Assembly: GCA_025463215.1 (NCBI GenBank)
Contig: JAOBWF010000146.1
Coordinates: forward strand, 1 to 64,000
DNA length: 64,000 nt
Direction: 5' to 3'
From: Acidobacteriota bacterium
GTDB taxonomy: Bacteria; Acidobacteriota; Vicinamibacteria; Vicinamibacterales; CAVVIG01
Shown: piece by piece, positions 30,513 to 40,442 of the stretch
How positions within the stretch are numbered: position 1 is the stretch's first letter
Layout of the letters: the number at the start of each line of letters is the position of its first letter
The notes under the pieces: generated by a model
The model's input: only the letters and a program-made list of their open reading frames with translations
The model's database searches: none
What the model was told of the DNA's origin: nothing
Program-made: the position numbers and the translations under genes

Positions 30513-32035
30513 CCCCAAGCGTCACCGCCCTTGACACCGAGCGATTTCGCGCCGTTATCGCCGGTCGCCTCGGGCTCCACTTCGATCGGTCGAAGCTGGG
30601 GATGCTGACCGACGTGCTTCGGCGCAGGATGACCGCCTGTGGCCTCTCCGCGCCTAGGTATCTCGCCGGCCTCGAGCGGGACCGCTTCGACGACGACGTC
30701 GGGCCGCTGTCACAGGAGCTGACGGTCGCCGAGACCTATTTCTTCCGGAACACCGATCAATTCCACGCGTTCAGAGACATCGCGTTGCCCGATCGCATGA
30801 GCGCCGACACTGGAGGCCGGCGCCTGCGCATCCTCTCGGCCGGCTGCGCCTCCGGCGAGGAAGCCTACTCCGTCGGGATTTTCCTTCGAGACGCGCTCGA
30901 TTCGTCCTGGGATGCCACCGTCCTCGGTGTGGACGTCAACCCCGCCGTGGTGCGCCAGGCGAAACGCGCGCGCTACTCGACATGGGCGCTGCGCGAGACG
31001 CCGCACGAGGTGCAGCAGCGCTGCTTCAGGCCGGACGGACGCGAGTTCGTGCTCGACGAAGCGATGCGATCAGCCGTGACATTCGAGGCGCGCAATCTTG
31101 CCCAGGACGATTCGCAGTTCTGGAAAGCCGACAGCTACGACGTCGTGTTCTTCCGCAACGTCGTCATGTATTTCACCCATGCGCCGGCGCAGTCCGTTGT
31201 GGCCCGCATCGCTCGGGCGCTCAAACCGGGCGGATATCTCTTCCTCGGACACGCGGAGACGCTGCGAGGACTCTCGGCCGCTTTTCACCTGCGTCACACA
31301 CACGAGACGTTCTACTACCAGCGGAAGGATCAGCTCGAATCCCCGGCGCGCTCGTGGACGACGGGTGCGCAGTCGCCTCGACTCGATCGCGCGGCTGTCG
31401 ACTCTGGCGACACGGCTGATACGTGGGTCGAGGCGATCGGCCGTGCGACCGCCCGCGTCGAGTGTCTGACAGGTTCCGTTCAACCGTCGGCCTCCCTCGT
31501 GGCGGGCTCGACAGCGGCCGAAGCAGCGCCCGCCTGGGATCTCGGCGAGGCATTCGATCTCTTGCGCGAGGAACGGTTCACGGAAGCATCGGAGCTCGTT
31601 CGGCACCTGCCGCCGGAGTCCAGACGCGATCCGGACGTGCTTCTGCTGAGCGCGGTATTGCACACGAACGGCGGACGGTGGAGTGAAGCGGAGCAGGCGT
31701 CCCTTCGCCTGCTCGACCTGGACGAGTTGAGTGCGGGCGCGCACTACCTGCTGGCACTGTGCCGCGAAGGCGCGCTCGATCGATCGGGCGCGCTGCATCA
31801 CGATCATGTGGCTGTGTATCTGGATCCCGGGTTCGCCATGCCTCATCTGCACCTGGGCCTCCTGGCGCGGCGCGCCGGTGACCGCGCGGCCGCGCAGCGG
31901 GCACTCGGACAGGCGTTGCCACTGCTCCAGCGGGAGGATGGCTCTCGCCTGCTCCTGTTTGGCGGCGGATTCAACCGGGAAACACTGGTCGCCTTGTGTC
32001 GGACCGAGCTGGTCGGCTGTGGCGGCCACCCATGA
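30509..32035 (+). CDS. cheR: CheR methyltransferase with C-terminal TPR-like region (WspC-like)
   Basis: ELTVAETYFFRNTDQFHAFRDIALPD...RILSAGCASGEEAYSVGIFLRD...DVVFFRNVVMYFTHAPAQSVVARIARALKPGGYLFLGHAETL. Confidence 0.93.
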   Translation: MTPSVTALDTERFRAVIAGRLGLHFDRSKLGMLTDVLRRRMTACGLSAPRYLAGLERDRFDDDVGPLSQELTVAETYFFRNTDQFHAFRDIALPDRMSADTGGRRLRILSAGCASGEEAYSVGIFLRDALDSSWDATVLGVDVNPAVVRQAKRARYSTWALRETPHEVQQRCFRPDGREFVLDEAMRSAVTFEARNLAQDDSQFWKADSYDVVFFRNVVMYFTHAPAQSVVARIARALKPGGYLFLGHAETLRGLSAAFHLRHTHETFYYQRKDQLESPARSWTTGAQSPRLDRAAVDSGDTADTWVEAIGRATARVECLTGSVQPSASLVAGSTAAEAAPAWDLGEAFDLLREERFTEASELVRHLPPESRRDPDVLLLSAVLHTNGGRWSEAEQASLRLLDLDELSAGAHYLLALCREGALDRSGALHHDHVAVYLDPGFAMPHLHLGLLARRAGDRAAAQRALGQALPLLQREDGSRLLLFGGGFNRETLVALCRTELVGCGGHP

Positions 32036-32556
32036 GCGCCGACGACGACCGCTTCAACGATCTCGCTGTGGCCTTGCGGCGAGAGTTCGACCAATCCTTC
32101 ACGCGTGCCCCGAGCGGCGCAGCGGCGGCTCTCGTGGATCTTCTCGCCGTCGGTCTCGGAGGCGATGAATACGTGCTTCGCCTCACCGACGTGTCCGGTC
32201 TCTTTACCAACAAGACGGTGACATGGTTGCCAAGCGCCGTGGCCGCACTGCTCGGCATCGCAGGGTTTCGCGGCACCGTCCTTCCCGTGTACGACCTCGG
32301 GATGCTGCTGGGGAAGCCGAAGACGGCCGCGCCGCGCTGGCTGGCGGTGGCTGCGGCCGCTCCAGTCGCCTTCGCGTTCGAGGCGTTCCATGGCTTCCTG
32401 CGTGAGCGTCCCGAGGCCATCGTCTCCGAAGCCCGCGAGGGAAGCGGGCGCCATATCCGGGAGATGCTGCTACACGAAGTAACGCGGCCGATCGTTGACC
32501 TGCCATCAGTTCTCGATGTGCTCGTGAACCGCGGCGGATCGACCGGCCTGAGCTGA
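32032..32556 (+). CDS. cheW: CheW-like protein (second)
   Basis: EYVLRLTDVSGLFTNKTVTWLPSAVAALLGIAGFRGTVLPVYDLGMLLG; start at 32032 overlaps the cheR stop. Confidence 0.85.
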   Translation: MSADDDRFNDLAVALRREFDQSFTRAPSGAAAALVDLLAVGLGGDEYVLRLTDVSGLFTNKTVTWLPSAVAALLGIAGFRGTVLPVYDLGMLLGKPKTAAPRWLAVAAAAPVAFAFEAFHGFLRERPEAIVSEAREGSGRHIREMLLHEVTRPIVDLPSVLDVLVNRGGSTGLS

Positions 32557-32577
32557 CGGACTGACAGAGGAGCCGAG

Positions 32578-34041
32578 ATGTGGACATTTGGCAAGAAGGT
32601 GGCGGCTGGATTCGCGATCGCGTTCGCGCTGCTGGCGATGATCGGCGTGGTTGCCTATCGCAGCATCGACTCCTTGACGAGGACGAGCTATCTGGTCGCC
32701 CACACGCACGACGTGTTGGAAGAGAGCGCCAATCTTCTCGGTGACTTGAAAGATGCGGAAACCGGCCAGCGCGGGTTCCTGATTACCGGCGACACCGCGT
32801 TCCTCGAGCCGTATCAAGCCGCGCTGTCGTCCCTTCCCGAACGCGTCAAGGACCTCAGGACTCTGACGGCTGACAATCCGAACCAGCAGCGGCGCATCGA
32901 CGAAGCGGGGCCCATCATTGCCGCGAAGCTGGCCGAGTTGAAACGAACGATCGATCTGCGTCGGACGGCCGGCTTCGATCCCGCGGCAAAGATCGTCGCC
33001 GCCGGCGAGGGCAAAAGCGCGATGGACAACCTGCGCCGGGTGCTCAGCCAGGTGGATTCGGAGGAGCGCGGTCTGCTCAGGGAGCGCGCCGCCGACGTGG
33101 AAGCGGCGGTGCGCGGCGGCACGGTCGCGATCCTCGGAGGTACGCTGATCGCTCTGCTGTTCGTCTCCGCCGTGGCGTGGTACCTGACGCACACGTTGAG
33201 CCGGCAGATCGGCACCGCGGTCGGTCAAGTCCAATCATCGTCGGCAGAATTGCAGGCGGTCGCCACCCAGCAAGCCACCGGATCGAAGGAGCAGTCGACG
33301 GCGATGAGCGAAATCAGCACGACCATCAGCGAGCTGCTCGCGACATCGCGCCAGATCATGCAAAGCGCGCAACGGGTGGCGCAGATCGCCGAGCAGACCG
33401 CCGCCGCGGCGCGGTCGGGTGATCAGACGGTCGGCAGCGCGCACACCGCGATTGCGGCGATCCGTCGCCAGGTGGACTTGATCGTGAGCCACATGCTCGA
33501 GCTCGGCAAGAAGTCGCAGCAGATCGGAGCGGTGTTGGAGATCGTGACGGAGCTCGCCGAGCAGACGAACATTCTCTCCATCAATGCGACGATCGAGGCG
33601 GTTGGAGCCGGGGAAGCCGGTAAACGCTTCGCTGTGGTCGCCGAGGAAATTCGAAAATTGTCCGACCGCGTGGGCGCGTCGGCCAAGCAGATCCGCGGCC
33701 TCATCGAGGACGTCCGCAGCGCCGTCAATACGACGGTGATGGCCACGGAAACCGGCTCCAAGGCCGTTGATGCGGGCTCGAAGCAGTTCGACCATGTCGC
33801 GGTGTCCTTCAAGCAGATCGCGGATCTGGTGATCACCACGACCGATGCGGCGAGAGAAATCGAGCTCTCGACCAAGCAGCAGATGACCGCGGTCGAGCAG
33901 GTGAACGTCGCGATGGGCAATGTCGCGCAGGCATCGAAGGAGACCGAAGCCAGCTCCGGGCAGACCCAGCAGACCGCCGCCGAACTGGCGGTGCTATCGA
34001 AAGACCTGCTCCGTCTGGTGCAGCGGCAGGCGAGTACGTAG
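32578..34041 (+). CDS. Methyl-accepting chemotaxis protein with CHASE3-like sensor domain
   Basis: LKDAETGQRGFLITGDTAFLEPYQAA (CHASE3); MCP tip LAEQTNILSINATIEAVGAGEAGKRFAVVAEEIRKLSDR. Confidence 0.93.
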   Translation: MWTFGKKVAAGFAIAFALLAMIGVVAYRSIDSLTRTSYLVAHTHDVLEESANLLGDLKDAETGQRGFLITGDTAFLEPYQAALSSLPERVKDLRTLTADNPNQQRRIDEAGPIIAAKLAELKRTIDLRRTAGFDPAAKIVAAGEGKSAMDNLRRVLSQVDSEERGLLRERAADVEAAVRGGTVAILGGTLIALLFVSAVAWYLTHTLSRQIGTAVGQVQSSSAELQAVATQQATGSKEQSTAMSEISTTISELLATSRQIMQSAQRVAQIAEQTAAAARSGDQTVGSAHTAIAAIRRQVDLIVSHMLELGKKSQQIGAVLEIVTELAEQTNILSINATIEAVGAGEAGKRFAVVAEEIRKLSDRVGASAKQIRGLIEDVRSAVNTTVMATETGSKAVDAGSKQFDHVAVSFKQIADLVITTTDAAREIELSTKQQMTAVEQVNVAMGNVAQASKETEASSGQTQQTAAELAVLSKDLLRLVQRQAST

Positions 34042-34042
34042 C

Positions 34043-36094
34043 GTGGCCGGGAGTTCTGACAAGTATTTTCGCGTCGAGGCCCGGGAGATCCTGGAGCAAC
34101 TCGGGCGGAGTGCGCTCGATCTCGAGAAGGGCGATTCCGCATCCGACGCCGTCGCGCGGATCCTGCGCCTGGCTCATACGCTCAAAGGGGCGGCACGCGT
34201 CGTCAAGCGGCGCGAGATCGCGGAGCTCGCGCATGCGCTGGAGGATGCGCTGGCCCCGGTCCGGAGCACGGCGGCCGCCATACCGCGCGACCTGGTCGAT
34301 CGCGTGCTCGCGCTCGTCGATCGCATCGGCGATCATGTCGGCCAGCTCACGGCACCCGCATCGGCCGCGGCGCCGTCGCGACCGGACCAGCCGGAGCGGT
34401 CGCTCACGACGTTCCGCCCGGCGACCGACGATCTCGACGCGCTGCTGGCCGGGGTCTTCGAGACGGAGGCTCGCCTCGCAGCGCTGCGGCCCACACTGGC
34501 AGGTGTCGAGCGGGCCGGCCACCTCGCGACGCTCGTGGCCGATCAGCTGGTCCGGTCTCGTGACGGAGAAAGCGAGCGAAGCAGCGGTCAACTCGATCGT
34601 GACCGGACCAGGTCGATGGCCGAACAGCTCCGAGGCACGATCGGTGCGATCGCCCGCGACTTGACGTCGGGCTTCGATCAGCTCGACCGCGAATTCAGCG
34701 AGGTCCGCGAAGGAGTCGAGCGCCTGCGGCTCACCCCTGCCGGATCGCTTTTCACGTTCCTGGAACGGGCGACGCGCGACGCTGCGGCAGCTCTCGGCAA
34801 GCGCGTCATCTTCGACGCGCACGGCGGAGATGTCCGCGTCGACGCCGTCGTTCTCAACGTGGTCCAGGGCGCGCTGTTGCACATCGTCCGGAATGCCGTG
34901 GCTCACGGCATCGAACATCCGGGCGACAGACAGGCCGCCGGCAAGCCGGTCGACGGACGCGTGACGCTCCACGTGTCCCAGCGCGGCCGGCTGGCATCGT
35001 TCACGTGTGCCGACGATGGGCGCGGCATCGACCTCGACGCCGTGCGGCGCATCGCGCAGCGGCGGGGGCTCGTCCTCGACGACCACGTCGCGACCGAGGC
35101 GGAGGATCTGCTGGGCGTGCTCTTGAAGGGCGGCATCAGCACGACACAGACGGTGACCGACGTATCGGGCCGAGGCATCGGACTGGATGTCGTCCGCGAC
35201 GCGGCCGAGCGCCTGGGCGGCACCGTCACCGCGCACACGGAAGCGTCCGCCGGGACGACGATCGAGCTCGTGGTGCCCTTGTCGATCGTCTCGTTTCGGG
35301 CGCTGACCGTCGAAGTGCTCGGCCGACGCGTGGCGATCCCCCTGGATGCGGTGCGAGGGACATTGCGGCTCGTGCCACGCGATATCGTGCGCACCGAACA
35401 GCAGGCGTCGATTCTCTTCGACGGGCACGCGATTCCGCTCGCGTCGCTGCAACAGGTTCTCGATCCCTCGTGTCCGCCAGCGCGAGATCAGGTGTACTCG
35501 GTGATCGTGGTGCAGGGAAACGCGGGCATCGCGGCCTTCAGCGTCGACCGGATCGTGGAGACGGCGCAGATCGTCATGCGTCCGCTGCCGGCTCTGGCCA
35601 GGGCGACAGCCGTCGTGGCCGGCGCGGCACTCGACGCCGTGGGCGTGCCGCAATTGATTCTCGACCCCGACAGCCTCATCGCCGGTGCGCGGCGTGAGGA
35701 CAGGGCCGCGATCGACGCGGCCGTGTCTCGACTGCCGCTCTTGGTCGTCGACGATTCGCTCACGACGCGGATGCTCGAGCAGAGCATCCTCGAGTCGGCC
35801 GGCTACCGCGTCGAGCTGGCGACGTCGGGCGAAGAGGGGCTCGAGAAGGTCCGGGCGGCACGCTATGCACTGATTCTTGTCGACGTGGAAATGCCCGGCA
35901 TGGACGGGTTCACGTTCATCGAACGGATCCGCGCGGACCCCGAGCTGCGCGACATCCCCGCCATCCTCGTTACGTCGCGCAATGCACCGGACGATCTGCA
36001 GCGGGGACGGGATGTCGGCGCCCAGGGATACATGGTCAAGAGTGAATTCGCTCAAGGTGTGCTCCTCGAGCAGATCCGTGCGCTGGTCGGGTGA
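34043..36094 (+). CDS. cheA: Hybrid CheA histidine kinase with C-terminal receiver (WspE-like)
   Basis: Hpt ILRLAHTLKGAARVVKR; HIVRNAVAHGIEHPGDR; CheW-like region; C-terminal REC LLVVDDSLTTRMLEQSILESAGYRVELA...LILVDVEMPGMDGFTF. GTG start in frame with ORF 33920..36094. Confidence 0.92.
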   Translation: MAGSSDKYFRVEAREILEQLGRSALDLEKGDSASDAVARILRLAHTLKGAARVVKRREIAELAHALEDALAPVRSTAAAIPRDLVDRVLALVDRIGDHVGQLTAPASAAAPSRPDQPERSLTTFRPATDDLDALLAGVFETEARLAALRPTLAGVERAGHLATLVADQLVRSRDGESERSSGQLDRDRTRSMAEQLRGTIGAIARDLTSGFDQLDREFSEVREGVERLRLTPAGSLFTFLERATRDAAAALGKRVIFDAHGGDVRVDAVVLNVVQGALLHIVRNAVAHGIEHPGDRQAAGKPVDGRVTLHVSQRGRLASFTCADDGRGIDLDAVRRIAQRRGLVLDDHVATEAEDLLGVLLKGGISTTQTVTDVSGRGIGLDVVRDAAERLGGTVTAHTEASAGTTIELVVPLSIVSFRALTVEVLGRRVAIPLDAVRGTLRLVPRDIVRTEQQASILFDGHAIPLASLQQVLDPSCPPARDQVYSVIVVQGNAGIAAFSVDRIVETAQIVMRPLPALARATAVVAGAALDAVGVPQLILDPDSLIAGARREDRAAIDAAVSRLPLLVVDDSLTTRMLEQSILESAGYRVELATSGEEGLEKVRAARYALILVDVEMPGMDGFTFIERIRADPELRDIPAILVTSRNAPDDLQRGRDVGAQGYMVKSEFAQGVLLEQIRALVG

Positions 36095-37173
36095 TGGCGT
36101 TGATTCGTGTGCTGGTCGTCGACGATTCGTCTACGGTGCGAGCGCGTTTGCGCGAGGTGCTGGCCGCCGATCCCGCATGTGAAGTGGTGGGCGAAGCGGA
36201 AGACGGAAAGCAGGCGATCGAGCTGTGCCGGGCGCTCAGGCCCGATGTGATGACGATGGACATGATGCTGCCGGTGATGACCGGGCTCGCGGCAACCGAG
36301 TACATCATGGCGCACTGTCCGACGCCGATTCTGGTCGTCTCGTCGTCGACGAATCGGGGCGAGTTGTTCAAGACCTACGAGGCGCTCGCCGCGGGTGCCG
36401 TCGACGTACTCGAGAAACCATCGGGCGACGAAGAGGAAGGTGCCTGGGAGCGGCGTTTTCTCGCGGCGGTCAAGATGGTATCGCGGATTTCGGTGATCAT
36501 GCATCCGCGTGCGCGGCTGACGGGTGTCGGACAGCCGCGAGCGATCGCTGGTCCGGCAACGTCGCCGCCCGAGGGGCGGCGCCGGCGCTTCGAGATAGCG
36601 GTCATCGGCGCATCGACGGGAGGGCCCGGCGCAGTCCTCGAGATCCTCCGGTCCCTGCCGGTGCCATATCCGTTGCCGATTCTATTCGTCCTGCACATCG
36701 GTGAACCGTTCGGTGCGGCGTTCGCGGAGTGGCTCGACGCGCAGACCCGGCTGCGCGTGTCCTACGCCCGCGACGGCGTTCTGGTGGAGAGTAGGACCGG
36801 GCAGGTGACCATGGCTCCCCCGGATTCGCATCTCACGGTGAAAGGCGGACGGCTATGGCTGACGCGCGATGCGCCGCGCCACTCCTGCCGCCCCTCGGTG
36901 GACGTGTTGTTCGAATCGATCGCACGCGAGTACGGCGCCGGGGCGCTTGCGGTCCTGCTCACCGGGATGGGGCGCGACGGCGCCGCCGGATTGCTCGACA
37001 TCCGCCGGCGCGGCGGCCTCACCATCGGCCAGGACGAAGCCTCGTCGGTCGTGTACGGAATGCCTCGCGAAGCGATGCTGATCGGAGCCGTGGAGAGGGA
37101 ACTGTCGCTCGCCGAGATCGGCCCCGCTCTCGGCGCCCTGGCCGTGCCTAAAACAGAAGGGTCGCACCCATGA
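36091..37173 (+). CDS. cheB: CheB methylesterase response regulator
   Basis: RVLVVDDSSTVRARLREVLAADPACEVVGEAEDGKQAIEL; VIGASTGGPGAVLEIL; LLTGMGRDGAAGLLDIRRRGGLTIGQDEASSVVYGMPREA. Confidence 0.95.
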   Translation: MMALIRVLVVDDSSTVRARLREVLAADPACEVVGEAEDGKQAIELCRALRPDVMTMDMMLPVMTGLAATEYIMAHCPTPILVVSSSTNRGELFKTYEALAAGAVDVLEKPSGDEEEGAWERRFLAAVKMVSRISVIMHPRARLTGVGQPRAIAGPATSPPEGRRRRFEIAVIGASTGGPGAVLEILRSLPVPYPLPILFVLHIGEPFGAAFAEWLDAQTRLRVSYARDGVLVESRTGQVTMAPPDSHLTVKGGRLWLTRDAPRHSCRPSVDVLFESIAREYGAGALAVLLTGMGRDGAAGLLDIRRRGGLTIGQDEASSVVYGMPREAMLIGAVERELSLAEIGPALGALAVPKTEGSHP

Positions 37174-39161
37174 ATCGCACCGTGCTGATTGTCGACGACA
37201 GCCTCACGGTACGCATGGATCTGGCCGATGCGTTTCGCGCCGCCGGCTTCGATGCCCGTCCGTGCGGCACCGTCGCCGCGGCGCGAGCGGCACTCTCAGC
37301 CGACGTCCCGAGCGTGTTCATTCTCGACGTCCTGCTGCCGGATGGTGATGGCGTCGATCTGCTGCAGGAGATCCGCAGGTCGCCATCCGGTTCGGCGGCG
37401 ATTGTCGTCATGCTCTCGTCAGAGGCGGAGGTCAAGGATCGGATCCGCGGGCTTCAAACCGGCGCGGATGAATACGTGGGCAAGCCGTACGACGTCGTCT
37501 ATCTGGTGGCGAAGGTGCAGGAGCTGCTGCAGGAGCGCCAGGTCTCGACTTCCGGCACGACCATCCTGGTGATCGACGACAGCGCGACATTCAGGAACGT
37601 GCTGGGGACCGCGTTCGAATCGGCCGGGCACCGCGTGGTCATGGCCGCCAGTGGCGAAGAGGGGTTGCGTCTGGCGAGCGCGAGCCGCCCCGACGCGATC
37701 GTGGTCGACGGTGAGCTTCCAGGCATCGACGGTCCCGCCGTGATTCGTCACATTCGATTGGATGCGGCCCTGCGCGATGTGCCCTGCCTCCTGCTGACGG
37801 CGTCCGGCGCTCAGGGCGCCGAACTGCGGGCGCTCGACGCCGGCGCGGACACATTCGTGCGGAAGGAGGAGGACCTCGGCATCATTCTGGCCAAGCTCGC
37901 CGCCGTCCTGCGCCGGACCACGGCGCGAGCGTCGACCGACGAGGACACGAAGAGTCTGCTCGGCCCCAAAAAGATCCTCGCCGTCGACGACAGCGCACCC
38001 TACCTCCAGGAGTTGACGGACGCCCTCCGGGGGGAGGGGTACGACCTGGTGCTCGCGCGATCGGGAGAGGAAGCGATCGAGCTGCTGGCCGTCCAACCGG
38101 TCGACTGCATCCTGCTCGCTCACGTGATGCCGGGCCTTGGCGGCCACGAAACGTGTCGGCGCATCAAGGCTGCGCCGATCGTGCGTGACATCCCGCTGAT
38201 TATGCTGACGATGCTGGAGAACCGCGACGCGACGATTCAGGGGCTCGCCGCGGGTGCCGACGACTGTATTTCGAAAGAGAGCGAGTTCGACGTCCTGAAG
38301 GCCCGGGTGCGCGCGCAGATTCGCCGTAAGCAGTTCGAGGACGAGAACCGGCGCGTCCGTGAAGGAGTACTGCACAAGGAGCTCGAAGCCGCGGCGGCCC
38401 ACGCGGCACGGGAGCTCGCCGAGACCCGGGCGGCTTTGATCGAGGAGTTAGAGGCCAAGAACAAGGAGCTCGATGCTTTCAGCTACTCGGTCTCTCACGA
38501 CTTGCGGGCGCCGCTGCGGCACGTCATCGGCTTCGCGGCGCTGCTCGCACAATCATCTGCCGGGCAGCTGGGCGAACAGCAGCAGCGCTATGTGAAGACC
38601 ATCGGCGAGGCGGCGGCGCGGATGGGACAGCTGATCGACGACCTGCTGGCCTTTTCGAAGCTGGGTGGCGCGGAGATGGCCACGCGATCGATTGACCTCG
38701 GCGCAGTCCTTCATGCCGCGCACCGCGAGGTCACCACGACAGGAGAGCAGAAGGACATCGTCTGGCGAATCGGGACGTTGCCGACGGTCGAGGGTGATCC
38801 CAATCTGCTCCGCCTTGCGTTCGTCAATCTTCTTTCCAATGCGGTCAAATACTCGTCGACGCAGGAGCGGCCGGAAATCGAAGTGGGTGTGGCCGCGGCG
38901 GACGATCGGCGGCAGGTGGTGGTGTTCGTTCGTGATAACGGCGTCGGCTTCGACATGGCGTACGCGCATAAGCTGTTCGGCGTGTTCCAGCGGCTGCACA
39001 CCCACGAGGAGTTCGAAGGAACCGGCATCGGCCTTGCCAACGTGCGACGGATCGTAGCGCGGCACGGTGGCCGCGTCTGGGCCGAAGGCGTCCGAAATGA
39101 GGGCGCCACTTTTTACGTGTCGCTGCCGCTGCCGACAAAAACAGGCGAGACGTTGGAATAG
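37170..39161 (+). CDS. REC-REC-REC-HisKA-HATPase hybrid histidine kinase; third receiver lacks the phospho-acceptor Asp
   Basis: REC1 SVFILDVLLPDGDG; REC2 DAIVVDGELPGIDG; REC3 CILLAHVMPGLGG; kinase SYSVSHDLRAPLRHVIGFAALL and NGVGFDMAYAHKLFGVFQRLHTHEEFEGTGIGLANVRRIVARHGG. Confidence 0.9.
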   Translation: MNRTVLIVDDSLTVRMDLADAFRAAGFDARPCGTVAAARAALSADVPSVFILDVLLPDGDGVDLLQEIRRSPSGSAAIVVMLSSEAEVKDRIRGLQTGADEYVGKPYDVVYLVAKVQELLQERQVSTSGTTILVIDDSATFRNVLGTAFESAGHRVVMAASGEEGLRLASASRPDAIVVDGELPGIDGPAVIRHIRLDAALRDVPCLLLTASGAQGAELRALDAGADTFVRKEEDLGIILAKLAAVLRRTTARASTDEDTKSLLGPKKILAVDDSAPYLQELTDALRGEGYDLVLARSGEEAIELLAVQPVDCILLAHVMPGLGGHETCRRIKAAPIVRDIPLIMLTMLENRDATIQGLAAGADDCISKESEFDVLKARVRAQIRRKQFEDENRRVREGVLHKELEAAAAHAARELAETRAALIEELEAKNKELDAFSYSVSHDLRAPLRHVIGFAALLAQSSAGQLGEQQQRYVKTIGEAAARMGQLIDDLLAFSKLGGAEMATRSIDLGAVLHAAHREVTTTGEQKDIVWRIGTLPTVEGDPNLLRLAFVNLLSNAVKYSSTQERPEIEVGVAAADDRRQVVVFVRDNGVGFDMAYAHKLFGVFQRLHTHEEFEGTGIGLANVRRIVARHGGRVWAEGVRNEGATFYVSLPLPTKTGETLE

Positions 39162-39344
39162 TTTTTCACGGGCAGACCAGCGGCGACGACCAGCGAACAC
39201 CGCTAAGGCCATGTTCACGCGCAACAGTGCGTGACGCACCCTGCCGGTCGCTCCGACATGGTATAGCCAGTCGTGGATCTGCGGTGGTGATCGGCGCTAC
39301 CTCGGCAGGAACATCCCGCGTGCTAGCATTGCCAGACACCGCGA

Positions 39345-40442
39345 ATGAAGAGACGAGAGGTTCTCGACCGCTGGCTGAGCGGCGACTACCTGAAGCAAGC
39401 CATCCATCGCTCGACGATCGCGGCGCTCGCCATTCTCGCGATCGAAGTCATCGGCTACCTGGCCGCCTCCGCGCTGGCGCTTGCGCCGCTCCCGTACGCG
39501 CTGAACCTGGTGGGCGGCATTCTCGCCGGGCACGCCATCGCGATTCTGTTCACCGTCGGCCACGATGCCTGCCATCAGTCGTTCACCCCGTCGATGCGGC
39601 TCAACCGCTGGATCGGCCGCGCCGTGTTCATTCCTTCGCTGCATGCGGTGAGCTTGTGGGTGCTCGGCCACAACAAGATCCACCACGGTGCGACCAACCT
39701 GCGCGGGCGCGACTACGTGTGGGAGCCGATGTCCCCCTCCGACTACGCCGCGGCATCGCCCATGCGCCGCTGGCTGTATCGGTTGTATCGCAGCCGCCTC
39801 GGGTCGCTGCCGTATTACGTGATCGAGATGTGGGGGAAGAAGAACTTCCTGCCGATCGCGCCGGAAGCGCGGCCGGACTGGCGCGACCACGCCTTCGACA
39901 GCGCCTTCGTCATCGTCGGCGGGGCGCTGCACATCTGGGCGATTGTGGCGATCGGCGGCGTCTGGACGCCCGAACGATCACCGTGGCTGGCGATCGTGGC
40001 CGCGTGGCTGGTGCCGTTCCTGGTGTGGAACTGGTTCATGGGCGTGGTCATCTACGCGCACCACACACATCCGCTCGTGCCCTGGTTCGAGCGCGAGGAG
40101 GAGTGGGGCTACCTGGCGTCGCAGGTGCTCGGCACGGTACACGTGCAACTGCCGCGGCCGTGGACGTGGCTGGACAACAACATCATGGAGCACAACGCGC
40201 ACCACGCGCTGCCCGTGATTCCGCTGTACAACCTCCAGCCGGCGCAGCGCCGCATCCGCACCGCCTTTCCCGACATTCACCACCTCTATCTTTCGCCGCC
40301 CGCGTTCTGCCGGGTCGCCGACGCGTGCAAGCTGTACGACTTCACCGCGCGACAATGGGTCGGCTTCGACGCCGCACCGACCGGACCGGTGCTGCTGGTG
40401 GCGGATGACGCCGCCGAGGAACTGACGGCCGCTATCGGGTGA
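39345..40442 (+). CDS. Membrane fatty acid desaturase
   Basis: Three histidine boxes: HDACHQSF, HNKIHH, HNAHH; multi-TM. Confidence 0.9.
   Translation: MKRREVLDRWLSGDYLKQAIHRSTIAALAILAIEVIGYLAASALALAPLPYALNLVGGILAGHAIAILFTVGHDACHQSFTPSMRLNRWIGRAVFIPSLHAVSLWVLGHNKIHHGATNLRGRDYVWEPMSPSDYAAASPMRRWLYRLYRSRLGSLPYYVIEMWGKKNFLPIAPEARPDWRDHAFDSAFVIVGGALHIWAIVAIGGVWTPERSPWLAIVAAWLVPFLVWNWFMGVVIYAHHTHPLVPWFEREEEWGYLASQVLGTVHVQLPRPWTWLDNNIMEHNAHHALPVIPLYNLQPAQRRIRTAFPDIHHLYLSPPAFCRVADACKLYDFTARQWVGFDAAPTGPVLLVADDAAEELTAAIG

Noticed and set aside
33833-36055. 740-aa minus-strand ORF opposite the CheA hybrid gene
   Set aside because: Antisense to an unambiguous CheA-REC; low-complexity Arg/Asp-rich composition.
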